Part shown: positions 17,375-26,746 of the stretch, piece after piece
Layout of the letters: the number at the start of each line of letters is the position of its first letter
How positions within the stretch are numbered: position 1 is the stretch's first letter
Origin: an uncultured Bacteroidales bacterium
GTDB lineage: Bacteria > Bacteroidota > Bacteroidia > Bacteroidales > Muribaculaceae
DNA length: 64,000 nucleotides
Direction: 5' to 3'
Assembly: GCA_902800715.1 (NCBI GenBank)
Contig: CADCFN010000018.1
Coordinates: 1-64,000 of the forward strand
Position numbers and translations under genes: made by a program
Notes under the pieces: model-generated
What the model saw: only the letters and a program-made list of their open reading frames with translations
Told to the model about the DNA's origin: nothing
Database searches by the model: none

Positions 17375-19000
17375 ATGAATAACGCTATTATCAATTTTCC
17401 CCTTCCCGCCAATGAGCCGGTGAAGGCCTATATGCCCGGTTCTCCCGAGCGCGTTGCTCTCGAGGCAGAACTCGAGCGCCAGAGCAAAATCGTGGTTGAC
17501 ATCCCCATCATTATCGGCGGCAAGGAAATCCGCACCGGTGACACGGGTACCGTTACCTGCCCCCACGACCACAAGCACGTGCTGGCTACCTACCACAAGG
17601 TGACCAAGAAAGAAATCAAGATGGCTATCGACGCTGCCATGAAGGCATGGAAAGAGTGGAGCCGCACCCCCTGGACCACCCGCGCCGCTATCGTCATGAA
17701 GATGGCCGAGCTGCTCGCCACCAAGTACCGTCCCATCATGAATGCTGCCACGATGCTGGGCCAGAGCAAGAACTTCTACCAGGCCGAAATCGACTCGGCT
17801 TGCGAGACCATCGACTTCTTCCGCTACAACGTGCACTATGCCAGCAAGATTTACAATATGCAGCCCAAGGATGGCGTTGGTCAGCTGAACCACACCGAGT
17901 ATCGTCCCCTCGAGGGCTTCATCCTGGCTGTTACCCCGTTTAACTTCACCTCGATTGCCAGCAACCTGTGCATGACACCCGTGCTGATGGGTAACGTGGC
18001 ACTGTGGAAGCCCTCCACCACCGCCCTGCTGAGCAACTACTACCTGATGCAGCTCTACAAGGAAGCCGGTCTGCCCGACGGCGTCATCAACTTCCTGCCC
18101 GGCAGCGGTGCCCTCATCGGCGAGGTTGCTACCGACAGCAAGTACTTCAGCGGCATCCACTTCACTGGCAGCACCGCCACCTTCAAGAGCCTGTGGAAGC
18201 AGGCCAGCCTCAACGTGGACAAGTACATCTCCTACCCCCGCCTCGTGGGCGAGACCGGCGGCAAGGACTTCATCTTTGTTCACCCCAGTGCCGACAAGAA
18301 GGCCGTGGCTACCGCAGCATTCTGCGGCGCATTTGAGTTCCAGGGCCAGAAGTGCTCGGCAGCTTCCCGCATGTACATCCCCAAGAGCCTGTGGCCCGAC
18401 GTGCTGAAGGACATCAAGGCCATGTGCAAGGAGGTGAAGATGGGCGACGTCATGGATCCCATGAACTTCATCAACGCCGTCATCGACGAGGCATCGTTTG
18501 ACAAGTGCAAGAGCTATATCGACTACGCCAAGAAGGCCGACGACGCCAAAATCGTCATCGGTGGCAAGTGCGACAAGAAGAAAGGCTGGTTTGTTGAGCC
18601 CACCGTTATCGAGACCACCAATCCCCGCTTCAAGTCGATGGAAGAGGAAATCTTTGGCCCCGTGCTCACCGTTTACCCCTACGACGACGACAAGGTGAAC
18701 GAGACCGCACGCCTGTGTGATGAGACCTCGCCTTATGGCCTGACCGGTGCCGTTTGGGGCCGTGACCGCCTCGAGGTCGAGAAGTTGACCGACAAGCTCT
18801 GCTATGCCGCCGGCAACTTCTACATCAACGACAAGCCGACCGGTGCCGTTGTAGGTATGCAGCCATTCGGTGGTGCCCGTGCCAGCGGTACCAACGACAA
18901 GGCCGGTGGTGAGTTCAACCTCATCCGCTGGATTATCCCGCGCGTCATTAAGGAGACCCTCGTGCCCCCCACCGACTACCGCTACACCTACCTGAAGTAA
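17375..19000 (+). CDS. pruA: L-glutamate gamma-semialdehyde (1-pyrroline-5-carboxylate) dehydrogenase
   Basis: NAD-dependent aldehyde dehydrogenase, 541 residues, oxidising glutamate semialdehyde to glutamate. Motifs include the substrate-family signature FFRYNVHYASKIY, AVTPFNFTSIASNL, FTGSTATFKSLW, the general-base segment LVGETGGKDFIF and the catalytic cysteine in GQKCSAASRMY (Cys327), then EEEIFGPVLTVYPY and QPFGGARASGTNDKAGG. The length matches stand-alone P5CDH of animal/Bacteroidota type, with no PutA fusion. It completes the path begun by RocD. Confidence 0.95.
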   Translation: MNNAIINFPLPANEPVKAYMPGSPERVALEAELERQSKIVVDIPIIIGGKEIRTGDTGTVTCPHDHKHVLATYHKVTKKEIKMAIDAAMKAWKEWSRTPWTTRAAIVMKMAELLATKYRPIMNAATMLGQSKNFYQAEIDSACETIDFFRYNVHYASKIYNMQPKDGVGQLNHTEYRPLEGFILAVTPFNFTSIASNLCMTPVLMGNVALWKPSTTALLSNYYLMQLYKEAGLPDGVINFLPGSGALIGEVATDSKYFSGIHFTGSTATFKSLWKQASLNVDKYISYPRLVGETGGKDFIFVHPSADKKAVATAAFCGAFEFQGQKCSAASRMYIPKSLWPDVLKDIKAMCKEVKMGDVMDPMNFINAVIDEASFDKCKSYIDYAKKADDAKIVIGGKCDKKKGWFVEPTVIETTNPRFKSMEEEIFGPVLTVYPYDDDKVNETARLCDETSPYGLTGAVWGRDRLEVEKLTDKLCYAAGNFYINDKPTGAVVGMQPFGGARASGTNDKAGGEFNLIRWIIPRVIKETLVPPTDYRYTYLK

Positions 19001-19917
19001 TTCCAAGCCTCACGCTAAGACGCTAAGGCGCTAAGAATTTTTAAGCTGGTATCCGCATTCCTGGCAACAGGGGTGCGGATGCTTCATTAAACATTATCCT
19101 TTAACCCTTATCCACGGCGCCAGCCGTTTCTTTAACTTCTTAGAAACTACGAATTTCGCGAATTAGACTAATTGGGCATCCGCGTTCTTTTAATTGCTGG
19201 CGAATTTAACGAATTGGCACCTGCGCCAGATGCTCGGCCAACCTGTCAATCCATAGTCAACAAGTCCTTGCTTGAATATATCACATGCTGTTGCAAAGCC
19301 CATTTCACAATGAAGTAATCGCGCTACGCGCGAGAACCGTTAGCCAGGCGAAGCCAAATCAAAAAAATCTTCAACCCGCTAGCGGAATTATAGAATTGAT
19401 TTATCTGCCAGCCAATTGACACCCGAAGGGTGGCCTTTGGGTAACCCCCGATAAATCAGGCAGCTGAGCAGAGCGAAGGTGGCTGATTCATCGGGGGTGT
19501 GATGAACCATGACCTGTCGCTGAAGGCGACCCCTATAACATGGGCTTGAACAAATGGGGTCGCTTCCAGCGACGAGGATAGTATTGAACTCCCGTGGGTG
19601 ATGCAAACCACTTCGCTACCGCTCAGCGGTTTGCATTACCCACGGTTACTCAAATGACCGCCCTTTGGGCGTTTTTGCCATAGTCACCTATCATCAATAA
19701 AATTAAGATAAAGATTTATTATATTTGATTTTTATACATTTTTTGATTTCTCGGCCGTTAGGCCGATTATAACAGAGCCAAGAATGCTTTGTATTACAAT
19801 CGTGTGCAAAATGTTGAGAAAAAGCGACAATTCCGTGCCGAAAACCATAAATAATTACTAAATTTGCACCAAGCAAGACCAAACTCAATCATTATTATTA
19901 CCAAAACAAACATCATT
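19001..19917. other. Repeat-filled intergenic region before the leucine-rich repeat gene
   Basis: No coding region found. A hairpin ATCCGCA..TGCGGAT (19051-19080) may end the pruA transcript. Then comes the second copy of repeat A (19384-19685), an AT-rich stretch, and a -7 box TAAATTTG (19859-19866) about 50 bases before the next ATG without a clear -33. Confidence 0.6.
19384..19685 (+). repeat. Composite palindromic repeat A, copy 2
   Basis: Same orientation and about 302-base length as 2148-2449, with the same three hairpins and terminal CGCCCTTTGGGCGTTTTT. The loop of hairpin 1 (19460-19482) matches the reverse complement of the equivalent loop in copy 1 at 22 of 23 positions, whereas flanking DNA is collinear. 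Confidence 0.9.
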
Positions 19918-21870
19918 ATGAAGACTAAACTACTCAATCTCAAAACATTGTTTATCACAATGCTTTGCGTAGCTTCGGCCTTGGGAGCCAGCGCCTATGA
20001 CTTCTATTCAAACGGTTTCTATTACAACATCAGGGAGAACAATACTGTCGAAGTCACCTTCCAGAGTACTAGCGGTACCGACACCTATACCGGGGTTATC
20101 ACCATCCCGCGTCAAGTGACTTACAACGGCACGACCTATCAGGTGGACAGAATCGGCTATAACGCTTTCTCGTTGAGCCGGCTCATCGAAGTGGTTATCC
20201 CCGATAACATCACTTTTATCAGCCCGAATGCTTTCCGTTTGTGCGACTTACTCGAGAAGGTAAGCATGACCGATGCCGTCACGACAATAGGCTACCAGGC
20301 TTTTTCAGGATGCCACAAGTTGAGGGATATCAACATCTCGAATAATATTGAAACGATACCAATCGGTTGTTTCTCCTGGTGCGACTCGCTGAAGACCATC
20401 ACCCTGCCCCACTCGCTGAAAACAATCGAGGCAGAGGGCTTCAAGGCAACCAAGAACCTGAAGACCATCATCTGCAAGGCTTGGACAAGGCCCACATGGG
20501 CAGATGACGATGTATTTGACGCCGAAGTCAAGGCAAACGCCACGCTGCTGGTGCCCCCAACTTATATTGCCCAATATACTAGCCGACTCCCTTGGAGCTA
20601 CTTCAGCCACATCAAGGCGCTCGCCTATGACATCGACATAAACGGCGTGTACTACGTCACCAACAGCAGTGGCACGATGGATGTCACCTACAAGGACACC
20701 AACTACAACTCCTATAGCGGCAATGTGTACATCCCGGGGTCTATCACCCTGCCCGAGGGCACCTTTGACGTGGAAGGCATCGGCACGCTCGCCTTTTTTG
20801 CCAGCAGGGAGATGACATCGGTCAGCCTTAGCTCAAGTAACCTCAAGACCATCGGCGACCGCTCGTTCATGGCATGCTCCGGCCTTCCCGCCATCTCGAT
20901 TCCGAGTAGTGTTGAAACAATTGATGATTACGCCTTCACTAACTGCACATCACTGCGCACCATCACACTCAGAGAAGGCCTCAAGACCATCGGCTTCCAG
21001 GCCATGACGAACACAGCAATCACCAAAATCACATTGCCCGCATCGCTCGAGTCCATCAACGGCAATTCACTGTCATGCTGCACGAACATGACCATTATCA
21101 ATGTGCAACCAGGCAATCCCTACTACACCAGCAGGAACGGCGTGCTCTATACCAGCGACGGCAAGACGCTGATGACCTATCCCGCAGGCAAGAGCAGCTC
21201 TTCTTACACCGTCCTGGACGGCACCGAGGTGATTGCCAACAATGCCTTTGACCGTGCAAGGTCGCTCACCGAAATCCTTCTGCCCAACTCACTCAGGGAG
21301 GTGCAGACGTCAGCCTTCCGCGAGTGCAACGCCTTGCAGCAGATGGAATTCCCGAGGGGTGTGACCCGCATCGCCAGCAGCGCCATGGACAACTGCAACA
21401 CGATGAACCACGTTACGCTGCCCTCCACACTCAACTACATCGGCAGCAACGCCTTCAATCGCTGCACGAGCCTGAGCGTCATCTATGTGAAAGCCACCAC
21501 ACCGCCCTATTGCGACACCTACGAGTGGTATGACTATGACTGGGACGAGGATGTCATCGATTACGCTTTCACCCCCACCCAGTTCAACAACACCTCGGTC
21601 TTTGTGCCCGAGGCATCAGTCAACAGCTACAAGAATGCCGATACCTGGAAAAAGTTCAAGAAAGTGTATGGCATGAATTATCTGCCTGAATACATCACTG
21701 GCGATGTCGACGGCAACGGCGTGGTGGGCATCAGTGATGTCACCGCCCTCATCGACTACCTGCTCACTGGCAGCTCCATCGACACCGACGCTGCCGACGT
21801 CAACGGCGATAGCAGCATCAGCATCGGCGACGTTACAGCCCTCATCGATATCCTGCTGAACGAAGATTAG
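19918..21870 (+). CDS. Secreted BspA-type leucine-rich repeat protein with dockerin
   Basis: 650 residues. Signal peptide at about 1-25 ending LGASAYD. Two blocks of LRR_5 (BspA/TpLRR) repeats follow, with units such as NAFRLCDLLEKVSMTDAVTT and AFTNCTSLRTITLREGLKTI, separated near residues 235-280 by a beta segment that repeats the N-terminal YSNGFYYNI/NGVYYVTN motif. The C-terminus (595-650) is a dockerin with GDVDGNGVVGISDVTALIDY and ADVNGDSSISIGDVTALID. The start is ATG 19918; an earlier TTG would destroy the signal peptide. BspA-like proteins mediate adhesion; the ligand here is unknown. Confidence 0.93.
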   Translation: MKTKLLNLKTLFITMLCVASALGASAYDFYSNGFYYNIRENNTVEVTFQSTSGTDTYTGVITIPRQVTYNGTTYQVDRIGYNAFSLSRLIEVVIPDNITFISPNAFRLCDLLEKVSMTDAVTTIGYQAFSGCHKLRDINISNNIETIPIGCFSWCDSLKTITLPHSLKTIEAEGFKATKNLKTIICKAWTRPTWADDDVFDAEVKANATLLVPPTYIAQYTSRLPWSYFSHIKALAYDIDINGVYYVTNSSGTMDVTYKDTNYNSYSGNVYIPGSITLPEGTFDVEGIGTLAFFASREMTSVSLSSSNLKTIGDRSFMACSGLPAISIPSSVETIDDYAFTNCTSLRTITLREGLKTIGFQAMTNTAITKITLPASLESINGNSLSCCTNMTIINVQPGNPYYTSRNGVLYTSDGKTLMTYPAGKSSSSYTVLDGTEVIANNAFDRARSLTEILLPNSLREVQTSAFRECNALQQMEFPRGVTRIASSAMDNCNTMNHVTLPSTLNYIGSNAFNRCTSLSVIYVKATTPPYCDTYEWYDYDWDEDVIDYAFTPTQFNNTSVFVPEASVNSYKNADTWKKFKKVYGMNYLPEYITGDVDGNGVVGISDVTALIDYLLTGSSIDTDAADVNGDSSISIGDVTALIDILLNED

Positions 21871-21906
21871 TTTTTAGCTGTTAGCTGTTAGTTTTTAGCG
21901 TCTGTT

Positions 21907-22062
21907 CTCGCCCAGGGGGGGCGAGCCTATGAATAACCCGTGGTAATGCCGGCTATCAAGCGAAGTGCGAGAGAGTCAGCATCACCACGGGTTCTGCAAT
22001 ACATAAACCTGTCGCTGAAGGCGACCCCCATAATGTTTTTCCTTCGTTATGGGGGATTTTGT
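21907..22062 (+). repeat. Partial composite palindromic repeat B with terminator hairpin
   Basis: Begins CTCGCCCAGGGGGGGCGAG, then CCCGTGGT..ACCACGGG hairpin 1 as in 44594-44853, then the left arm of hairpin 2 (GTCGCTGAAGGCGACCCCC). The rest of the element is missing. It ends with CCCCCATAA (22025-22033) pairing with TTATGGGGG (22047-22055) and a T-rich tail, a likely terminator for the LRR gene. Confidence 0.8.
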
Positions 22063-22089
22063 TTATTCGTGTGATATCATGATGCGGTT

Positions 22090-22767
22090 TCAGGTCGATG
22101 GGGTATCATGCTTGCTTTTGTCGGGCGGGGTGACCATGCGGGGATACATCGGGCGACCGGCGGCACGGGCCTCGGCACGTTCCCTGGCGACCTCGCGGCA
22201 ATGGGCTTCCCAAGCGGCGCGCTCCTCGGCATGTTCCCGGTCATAGATGGCAGCGGCGCGCTCGTCCATGAAGTCAAAGCGCAGGGCTGTCATGATGACC
22301 ATCGGGTCGATAGCCCCATAGAAACGCCCGTACCGCCCCGCCTTGAAACGGTGCAGGAAGAGCATGATTTCACTCACCTTGAGATAAGGGAACTCGGTGA
22401 TGATGACTCTAGCGAGCTGCGTCATCTGGCTCTCGTCCAGTTTCTCCCTGACGCCGCAGTATTCACACAGGTCATAGAGCTGGGGCAGCATCCACATCGT
22501 GGCGGCCTCGTCATGGTAGGCGCGGCGCAGGGTGAGCAGCGAGGGTGCCGTGCCGAAGAACGCCTTGTCCTCGTGTTCGGCGCAATACTGCTGCACGGTG
22601 GGGTTCATCACCTTCATGAACGACTCCAGGTTAGAATGGGTCTGCAACAGGGCGTTGACCATTCGCTGCAAGCCTGGCGAGAGCACGACAGACTTCTTGA
22701 CGCCGAGATTCTCGTTCAGATTGACGACGTGAAACAGGGTCGGTAAATAATTGCTGATTGTTTTCAT
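22090..22767 (-). CDS. Mobile-element-type protein of unknown function (DUF6633-like)
   Basis: 225 residues, no signal peptide. Sequence resembles a Bacteroidota accessory family found near replication genes, with EIMLFLHRFKAGRYGRFYGA as the most distinctive block and an Ala/Arg/Glu-rich C-terminal helix (about 170-210). The family name is given from memory and is tentative. The start at 22767 lies 137 bases inside the upstream gene in another frame; a later ATG at 22617 would avoid the overlap, but would discard a plausible N-terminus (MKTISNYLPTLFHVVNLN). Confidence 0.6.
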   Translation of the reverse strand: MKTISNYLPTLFHVVNLNENLGVKKSVVLSPGLQRMVNALLQTHSNLESFMKVMNPTVQQYCAEHEDKAFFGTAPSLLTLRRAYHDEAATMWMLPQLYDLCEYCGVREKLDESQMTQLARVIITEFPYLKVSEIMLFLHRFKAGRYGRFYGAIDPMVIMTALRFDFMDERAAAIYDREHAEERAAWEAHCREVARERAEARAAGRPMYPRMVTPPDKSKHDTPST

Positions 22768-23434
22768 GGTTTTGTCTGGTTTTATAAATTTTGATAATAT
22801 ATGGTAACTGGTTCACAAAGTGGGCCTTAGCATGTGGCAGGGTTTCTCGCACGTCCTGGTCTCGCAGATAGCTGATAAAGTCCATCAGGTACATCGCCAT
22901 GTCGTCCTGACCGATGCGGCGACTCATGCACAGCTCGTCAAACCACGGCTGCTCCTTGAGCATCTGTTCCTGCAGCACCTCCAGCGACGGCACCTCGACC
23001 TGGGGCACCAGGATAGTGTTTTTATCCCGTTTTCCCTCATGCGTGCCCGCGCCCTGGGAGGGAATTAAATTATTTTTTTTAATTTTTTCTTCTTTAGGGG
23101 GTGCGGGGGAAAGTTCTTCTTTTTTGCTTTTTTTTGCCGAAACCGACTCAACACTCCCTGCAATCCCAGTGCTCCCGGCGCCCTTGCGGGGACGGCCGCC
23201 CTTGGCGCCGTTGGCACGGTTGGTGGCAAGGCGCTGCACGCTCGCATCAATAGAGGGCCGCAGCATGGCAAACGCCAGTCGCAGGGCAGAGTTGTTGAGG
23301 TGCTGCCCGATGTCCTCCCCGCCCATGTGTGCCGCGAGCGCCCTGAACAGGCGCGCCAGCTCGCTGTTGCTGAGCGATTGCGTCACGATGTCCAGTGTCT
23401 CGAGGTCTATCGCTATGTTCAGTGTCGTTTTCAT
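22631..23434 (-). CDS. DUF6291/DUF7833-like replication-associated protein
   Basis: 267 residues. The N-terminal domain (about 1-85) is helical and ends NRANGAKGGRPRKG, as in DUF6291 phage/plasmid replication-type proteins. A Lys/Pro-rich linker containing long A/T homopolymer runs follows (about 100-145), then a helical C-terminal domain with AKAHFVNQLPYII, similar to DUF7833. Such genes typically come from prophage or conjugative element cargo, but no integrase or att site is visible here, so this may be a relic island of two genes. A -7 box TACTTTTG and -33 TTG lie at 23489-23520. The A8/T8 tracts are possible slippage sites. Confidence 0.65.
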   Translation of the reverse strand: MKTTLNIAIDLETLDIVTQSLSNSELARLFRALAAHMGGEDIGQHLNNSALRLAFAMLRPSIDASVQRLATNRANGAKGGRPRKGAGSTGIAGSVESVSAKKSKKEELSPAPPKEEKIKKNNLIPSQGAGTHEGKRDKNTILVPQVEVPSLEVLQEQMLKEQPWFDELCMSRRIGQDDMAMYLMDFISYLRDQDVRETLPHAKAHFVNQLPYIIKIYKTRQNHENNQQLFTDPVSRRQSERESRRQEVCRALARLAANGQRPVADPF

Positions 23435-23488
23435 GGTTACTTTTCGGTTTTATTCGGTTTTTAATTGTTGTTTTTCATGTTTATGACG

Positions 23489-23520
23489 CAAAAGTAGCAT
23501 TCGGCGCAACCGCTTGTCAA
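23489..23520 (-). promoter_or_regulatory. Promoter for the DUF6291-like gene pair
   Basis: On the minus strand: TTG at 23518-23520, 21-base spacer, TACTTTTG at 23489-23496, about 55 bases before the ATG at 23434. Confidence 0.65.
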
Positions 23521-23567
23521 TGTCAAAAAGCACAAAAACCGATTTTTTCCATTTCCATGAGGGTAAA

Positions 23568-23599
23568 TTTGTGATTATCCTTGTTTATGTTTAACTTTG
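23568..23599 (+). promoter_or_regulatory. Promoter for rlmN
   Basis: TTTG at 23568-23571, a 20-base spacer, then TAACTTTG at 23592-23599: exact Bacteroidota consensus geometry. The transcript would start near 23606, about 70 bases before the ATG. Confidence 0.85.
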
Positions 23600-23674
23600 C
23601 AGGTTAATAGCAACCATTAACGATGAACAATCGATTTTTGATTCATCTTCACCTCACTTTATAATTAAATCATC

Positions 23675-24790
23675 ATGAGCAACGACAAGGTATTGCAGCC
23701 GATGGCTGGTATGACACTCGAGGAAATGCAGGATGCGGTCACCGCATTGGGTATGCCGCGTTTTGTGGCCAAACAGCTGGCACAGTGGATTTATCAGAAA
23801 CGCGTGAACGATTTTGAGCAGATGCTGAACATCTCCAAGTCCAACCGTGAACTGCTGGCAACCCGCTACTGCGTGGGTCTGTACCCGCCCAGCCAAGCCG
23901 CCGCCAGCGAGGACGGCACGGTGAAATACCTGTTCGACGCCGGCAACAAGCAGTCGGTCGAGGCGGTTTATATCCCCGAGGATGACCGCGCCACGCTGTG
24001 CATCTCGTCCCAGAAGGGCTGCAGGATGAACTGCTACTTCTGCATGACGGGCAAGCAGGGTTTCCACGGCAACCTGACGTCCAACCAGATTATCAACCAG
24101 GTGCTGAGCATCCCCGAGAGCGAGACGCTGACCAATGTCGTGTTCATGGGTATGGGCGAGCCGCTCGACAACCTCGACGAGGTGCTGCGCGTCATCGCCA
24201 TCCTCACCGAGCCGTGGGGCCTGGCATGGAGTCCCAAGCGCGTGACCGTCTCTACCGTGGGCAAGCGTCCCGAGCTGAAAATCCTGTGTGAGCAGACCAG
24301 CGTCCACATCGCCGTGAGCGTCCACAACGCCGTCAAGGAGGAACGCTCCTCGATGATGCCCATCGAGCGCCTCTACCCCATCGATACCGTGATGGAGCTG
24401 CTGGGCAACTACGACTTCGCCCACCAGCGCCGCCTGTCGGTGGAATACATCTGCTGGCAGTGGTTCAACGATGACATCCAGCATGCCGAGAAATTGCGCG
24501 AATTGCTGCCCAACGAGCATGTGCGCGTCAACCTCATCCGTTTCCACCCGATTCCCGGAATCGAGAAGCTGCGCACCAGCAGCGACGAGAGGATGACCTA
24601 CTTCCGCGACTACCTGAACAGCAAGGGCGTGACCTGCACCATTCGCCGCAGCCGTGGCGAGGACATCGCTGCAGCCTGCGGCCAGCTTGCCGGCCAGGTG
24701 CGCAAGACACAAGCCGCCCAAGACGGTAAACCCGGCAAAGACGGCAAACTGGCGCCTAAGCAGGCCCGCAATAGCAAGAACAAGAAGTAA
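23675..24790 (+). CDS. rlmN: 23S rRNA (adenine2503-C2)-methyltransferase
   Basis: Radical-SAM methylase acting on 23S rRNA A2503 (and tRNA A37 in some species), 371 residues. The cluster-binding CxxxCxxC is GCRMNCYFC (Cys116, Cys120, Cys123), followed by the family signature FMGMGEPLDN, KRVTVSTVG and HNAVKEERSSMMPIER. The methyl-carrying cysteine is in RGEDIAAACGQL (Cys335), and the partner cysteine belongs to the Cys116-Cys123 region's domain. The final 35 residues (Lys/Ala/Gln-rich) extend beyond the family core. The next gene starts 26 bases downstream. Confidence 0.96.
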   Translation: MSNDKVLQPMAGMTLEEMQDAVTALGMPRFVAKQLAQWIYQKRVNDFEQMLNISKSNRELLATRYCVGLYPPSQAAASEDGTVKYLFDAGNKQSVEAVYIPEDDRATLCISSQKGCRMNCYFCMTGKQGFHGNLTSNQIINQVLSIPESETLTNVVFMGMGEPLDNLDEVLRVIAILTEPWGLAWSPKRVTVSTVGKRPELKILCEQTSVHIAVSVHNAVKEERSSMMPIERLYPIDTVMELLGNYDFAHQRRLSVEYICWQWFNDDIQHAEKLRELLPNEHVRVNLIRFHPIPGIEKLRTSSDERMTYFRDYLNSKGVTCTIRRSRGEDIAAACGQLAGQVRKTQAAQDGKPGKDGKLAPKQARNSKNKK

Positions 24791-24816
24791 TCAACCACCA
24801 TAACACGATATCGACT

Positions 24817-26643
24817 ATGAATAAGCCCATTAGATTCATCCTGTTGCTGGCGACAACGCTGTTTGCCGCCCAGGCGCTACTCGCCGCCGAGCCCGTCAAC
24901 TACTACAAGAATGCCAAGGGCAAGAGCGACGAGGCGTTAATGACCGCCTTGTGCAACATCATCCGCAGCCACAAGGAAGTGTCCTACTCCAGCGGCCTGC
25001 TGAATGCTTTTGCTATCGCCGACGTCGATGACGAGGGCTACATTATCGATATTTACAGCAACTGCCGCTACAGGCCCAGCGACAACGGGTCGTCGGCATC
25101 CCACGTGGGTGAGGGTTACAACCGTGAGCACAGTTTCCCCCGCAGCTGGTTTGGCGGTGAAGTCGCCCCGATGAACACCGACGTTTTCCACGTCTATCCC
25201 ACCGACATCCGTGTCAACAGCCAGCGCGGCAACCACCCCTATGGTGTGTGCGACAAAGGCACCCGTCTCACCTACGGCAGCTATGTTGCCAAGGGCAAAC
25301 TGGGCGGCAGCACCTACCCCGGCTACACAGGGACCGTATTTGAGCCCGACGACGAGTACAAGGGCGACCTGGCGCGCACCTACTTCTACATGGTGACGTG
25401 CTACAAGAGCGAATTGCCCTCATGGCCCGGCAGTCCCAATCTGGACTATCGCACCAACACTTACAAGGCGTTCTCGACCTGGACCATCAACATGCTGATG
25501 GAGTGGACCCGCCTGGACCCCGTCAGCGAGAAGGAAATCAAGCGCAACGAGGCCGTCTATGGCATCCAGCGCAACCGCAACCCCTTCATCGACCATCCCG
25601 AACTTGCCGAATACATCTGGGGCGACAAGCAGGGCCAGCCTTGGGGAGAGGATGATTCCCAACCCAGAATCACAGCACCGCAAGATGGACTGGTATTTGA
25701 TATGGGGTCTTGCACTGTAGATGAACAGTTAGAGTATAAAATCTATCTGGAGGGCAAAAACCTGGCCGAAGACCTCACACTGACATTCAGCGATAGCGAA
25801 ATCTTCTCGGTCACCCCCAGCACCTTCCCGGCAAGCGAAATCAATAACGGCACAATGCTGACCGTCACATTCAAGCCCATTGCCGAAGGCACATTCTATA
25901 ACGAAATGACCTTGAGCAGCAGTGAGGCATCCACCTCGTTTAAGGTCTTTGCCACAGCCACCAAGGATGACGGTCCGAATCCCCCCGTCGAGCTGGGTGA
26001 CAGCATCATGGAGGACTGGGAAGGCTGTGAGACCGGTGGCTACTGGAACAAGCAGATTGAGGGCAACGCATGGAAATGGGACTTCACCGATGCAGGCATC
26101 TGGGGAGATAACCTCAGGCATGGCGAACTCTCATGCCGTCTGGGCAAGAGCAGCAGCAGTTCCATCGCTATGGCCGAGGATGTGGTTGGCAATGTTGGCG
26201 CCATCAGCTTCTGGGCAGGCTGTTTCGGCAACGACCCCGACGCCAACCTGCGCGTGGACTTCAGCACCGACCAGGGAGCAACCTGGTTCGAGTTGGGTGA
26301 CTTCACATTTAAGAAAGGCATCTTGCAGCACATCACCATGGAAGTCATCGCCAATGGCACAGTGCGCTTCCGCATCGTACAGACCTCAGGCTTACGCGTC
26401 AATATCGACGATATCACCCTGTACAAGCGCACAGAGGGACCCATTCCCCCTTCCCCCACCATTAAGGGTGACGTGAACCGCGACGGTGAGGTGACCGTTG
26501 CCGACGTCAACGCGGTAATCCTCTTCATCCTGAACGCTAGCCGTGACGCGGAAGCCGAGCTGCCCGCCGATGTGAACTGCGACGGCGAGGTGACCATTGC
26601 CGATATCAACATGATTATCAGCATCATCGTGGGTGCCGCATGA
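24817..26643 (+). CDS. Secreted endonuclease I family nuclease with dockerin
   Basis: Exported non-specific nuclease of the EndA/NucM type, 608 residues. Signal peptide at about 1-24. The nuclease domain (about 27-275) has YNREHSFPRSWF with the catalytic His105, FHVYPTDIRVNSQRGNHPYG, and RNPFIDHPELAEYIW at its end. A Choice-of-anchor or beta-sandwich region follows (about 285-390), then a carbohydrate/adhesion-like jelly-roll (MEDWEGCETGGYWNKQIEGN onward, about 395-545). The dockerin (549-608) has GDVNRDGEVTVADVNAVILF and ADVNCDGEVTIADIN. Probably degrades extracellular DNA or RNA for scavenging; surface fixing through the dockerin is inference. Confidence 0.93.
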   Translation: MNKPIRFILLLATTLFAAQALLAAEPVNYYKNAKGKSDEALMTALCNIIRSHKEVSYSSGLLNAFAIADVDDEGYIIDIYSNCRYRPSDNGSSASHVGEGYNREHSFPRSWFGGEVAPMNTDVFHVYPTDIRVNSQRGNHPYGVCDKGTRLTYGSYVAKGKLGGSTYPGYTGTVFEPDDEYKGDLARTYFYMVTCYKSELPSWPGSPNLDYRTNTYKAFSTWTINMLMEWTRLDPVSEKEIKRNEAVYGIQRNRNPFIDHPELAEYIWGDKQGQPWGEDDSQPRITAPQDGLVFDMGSCTVDEQLEYKIYLEGKNLAEDLTLTFSDSEIFSVTPSTFPASEINNGTMLTVTFKPIAEGTFYNEMTLSSSEASTSFKVFATATKDDGPNPPVELGDSIMEDWEGCETGGYWNKQIEGNAWKWDFTDAGIWGDNLRHGELSCRLGKSSSSSIAMAEDVVGNVGAISFWAGCFGNDPDANLRVDFSTDQGATWFELGDFTFKKGILQHITMEVIANGTVRFRIVQTSGLRVNIDDITLYKRTEGPIPPSPTIKGDVNRDGEVTVADVNAVILFILNASRDAEAELPADVNCDGEVTIADINMIISIIVGAA

Positions 26644-26746
26644 CACACACGCATGACCTTTATTGTTTCGACATCAAACCCGTCTAACAATTAAGACAAT
26701 GCACATCTTATTCTTTTATTACATAACCTTTTAATTATTTTTTGTC

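Noticed and set aside
17345-19006. 553-codon open frame opposite pruA
   Set aside because: Antisense shadow of a well-supported dehydrogenase with the same His/Val/Gly-rich composition as other shadows.
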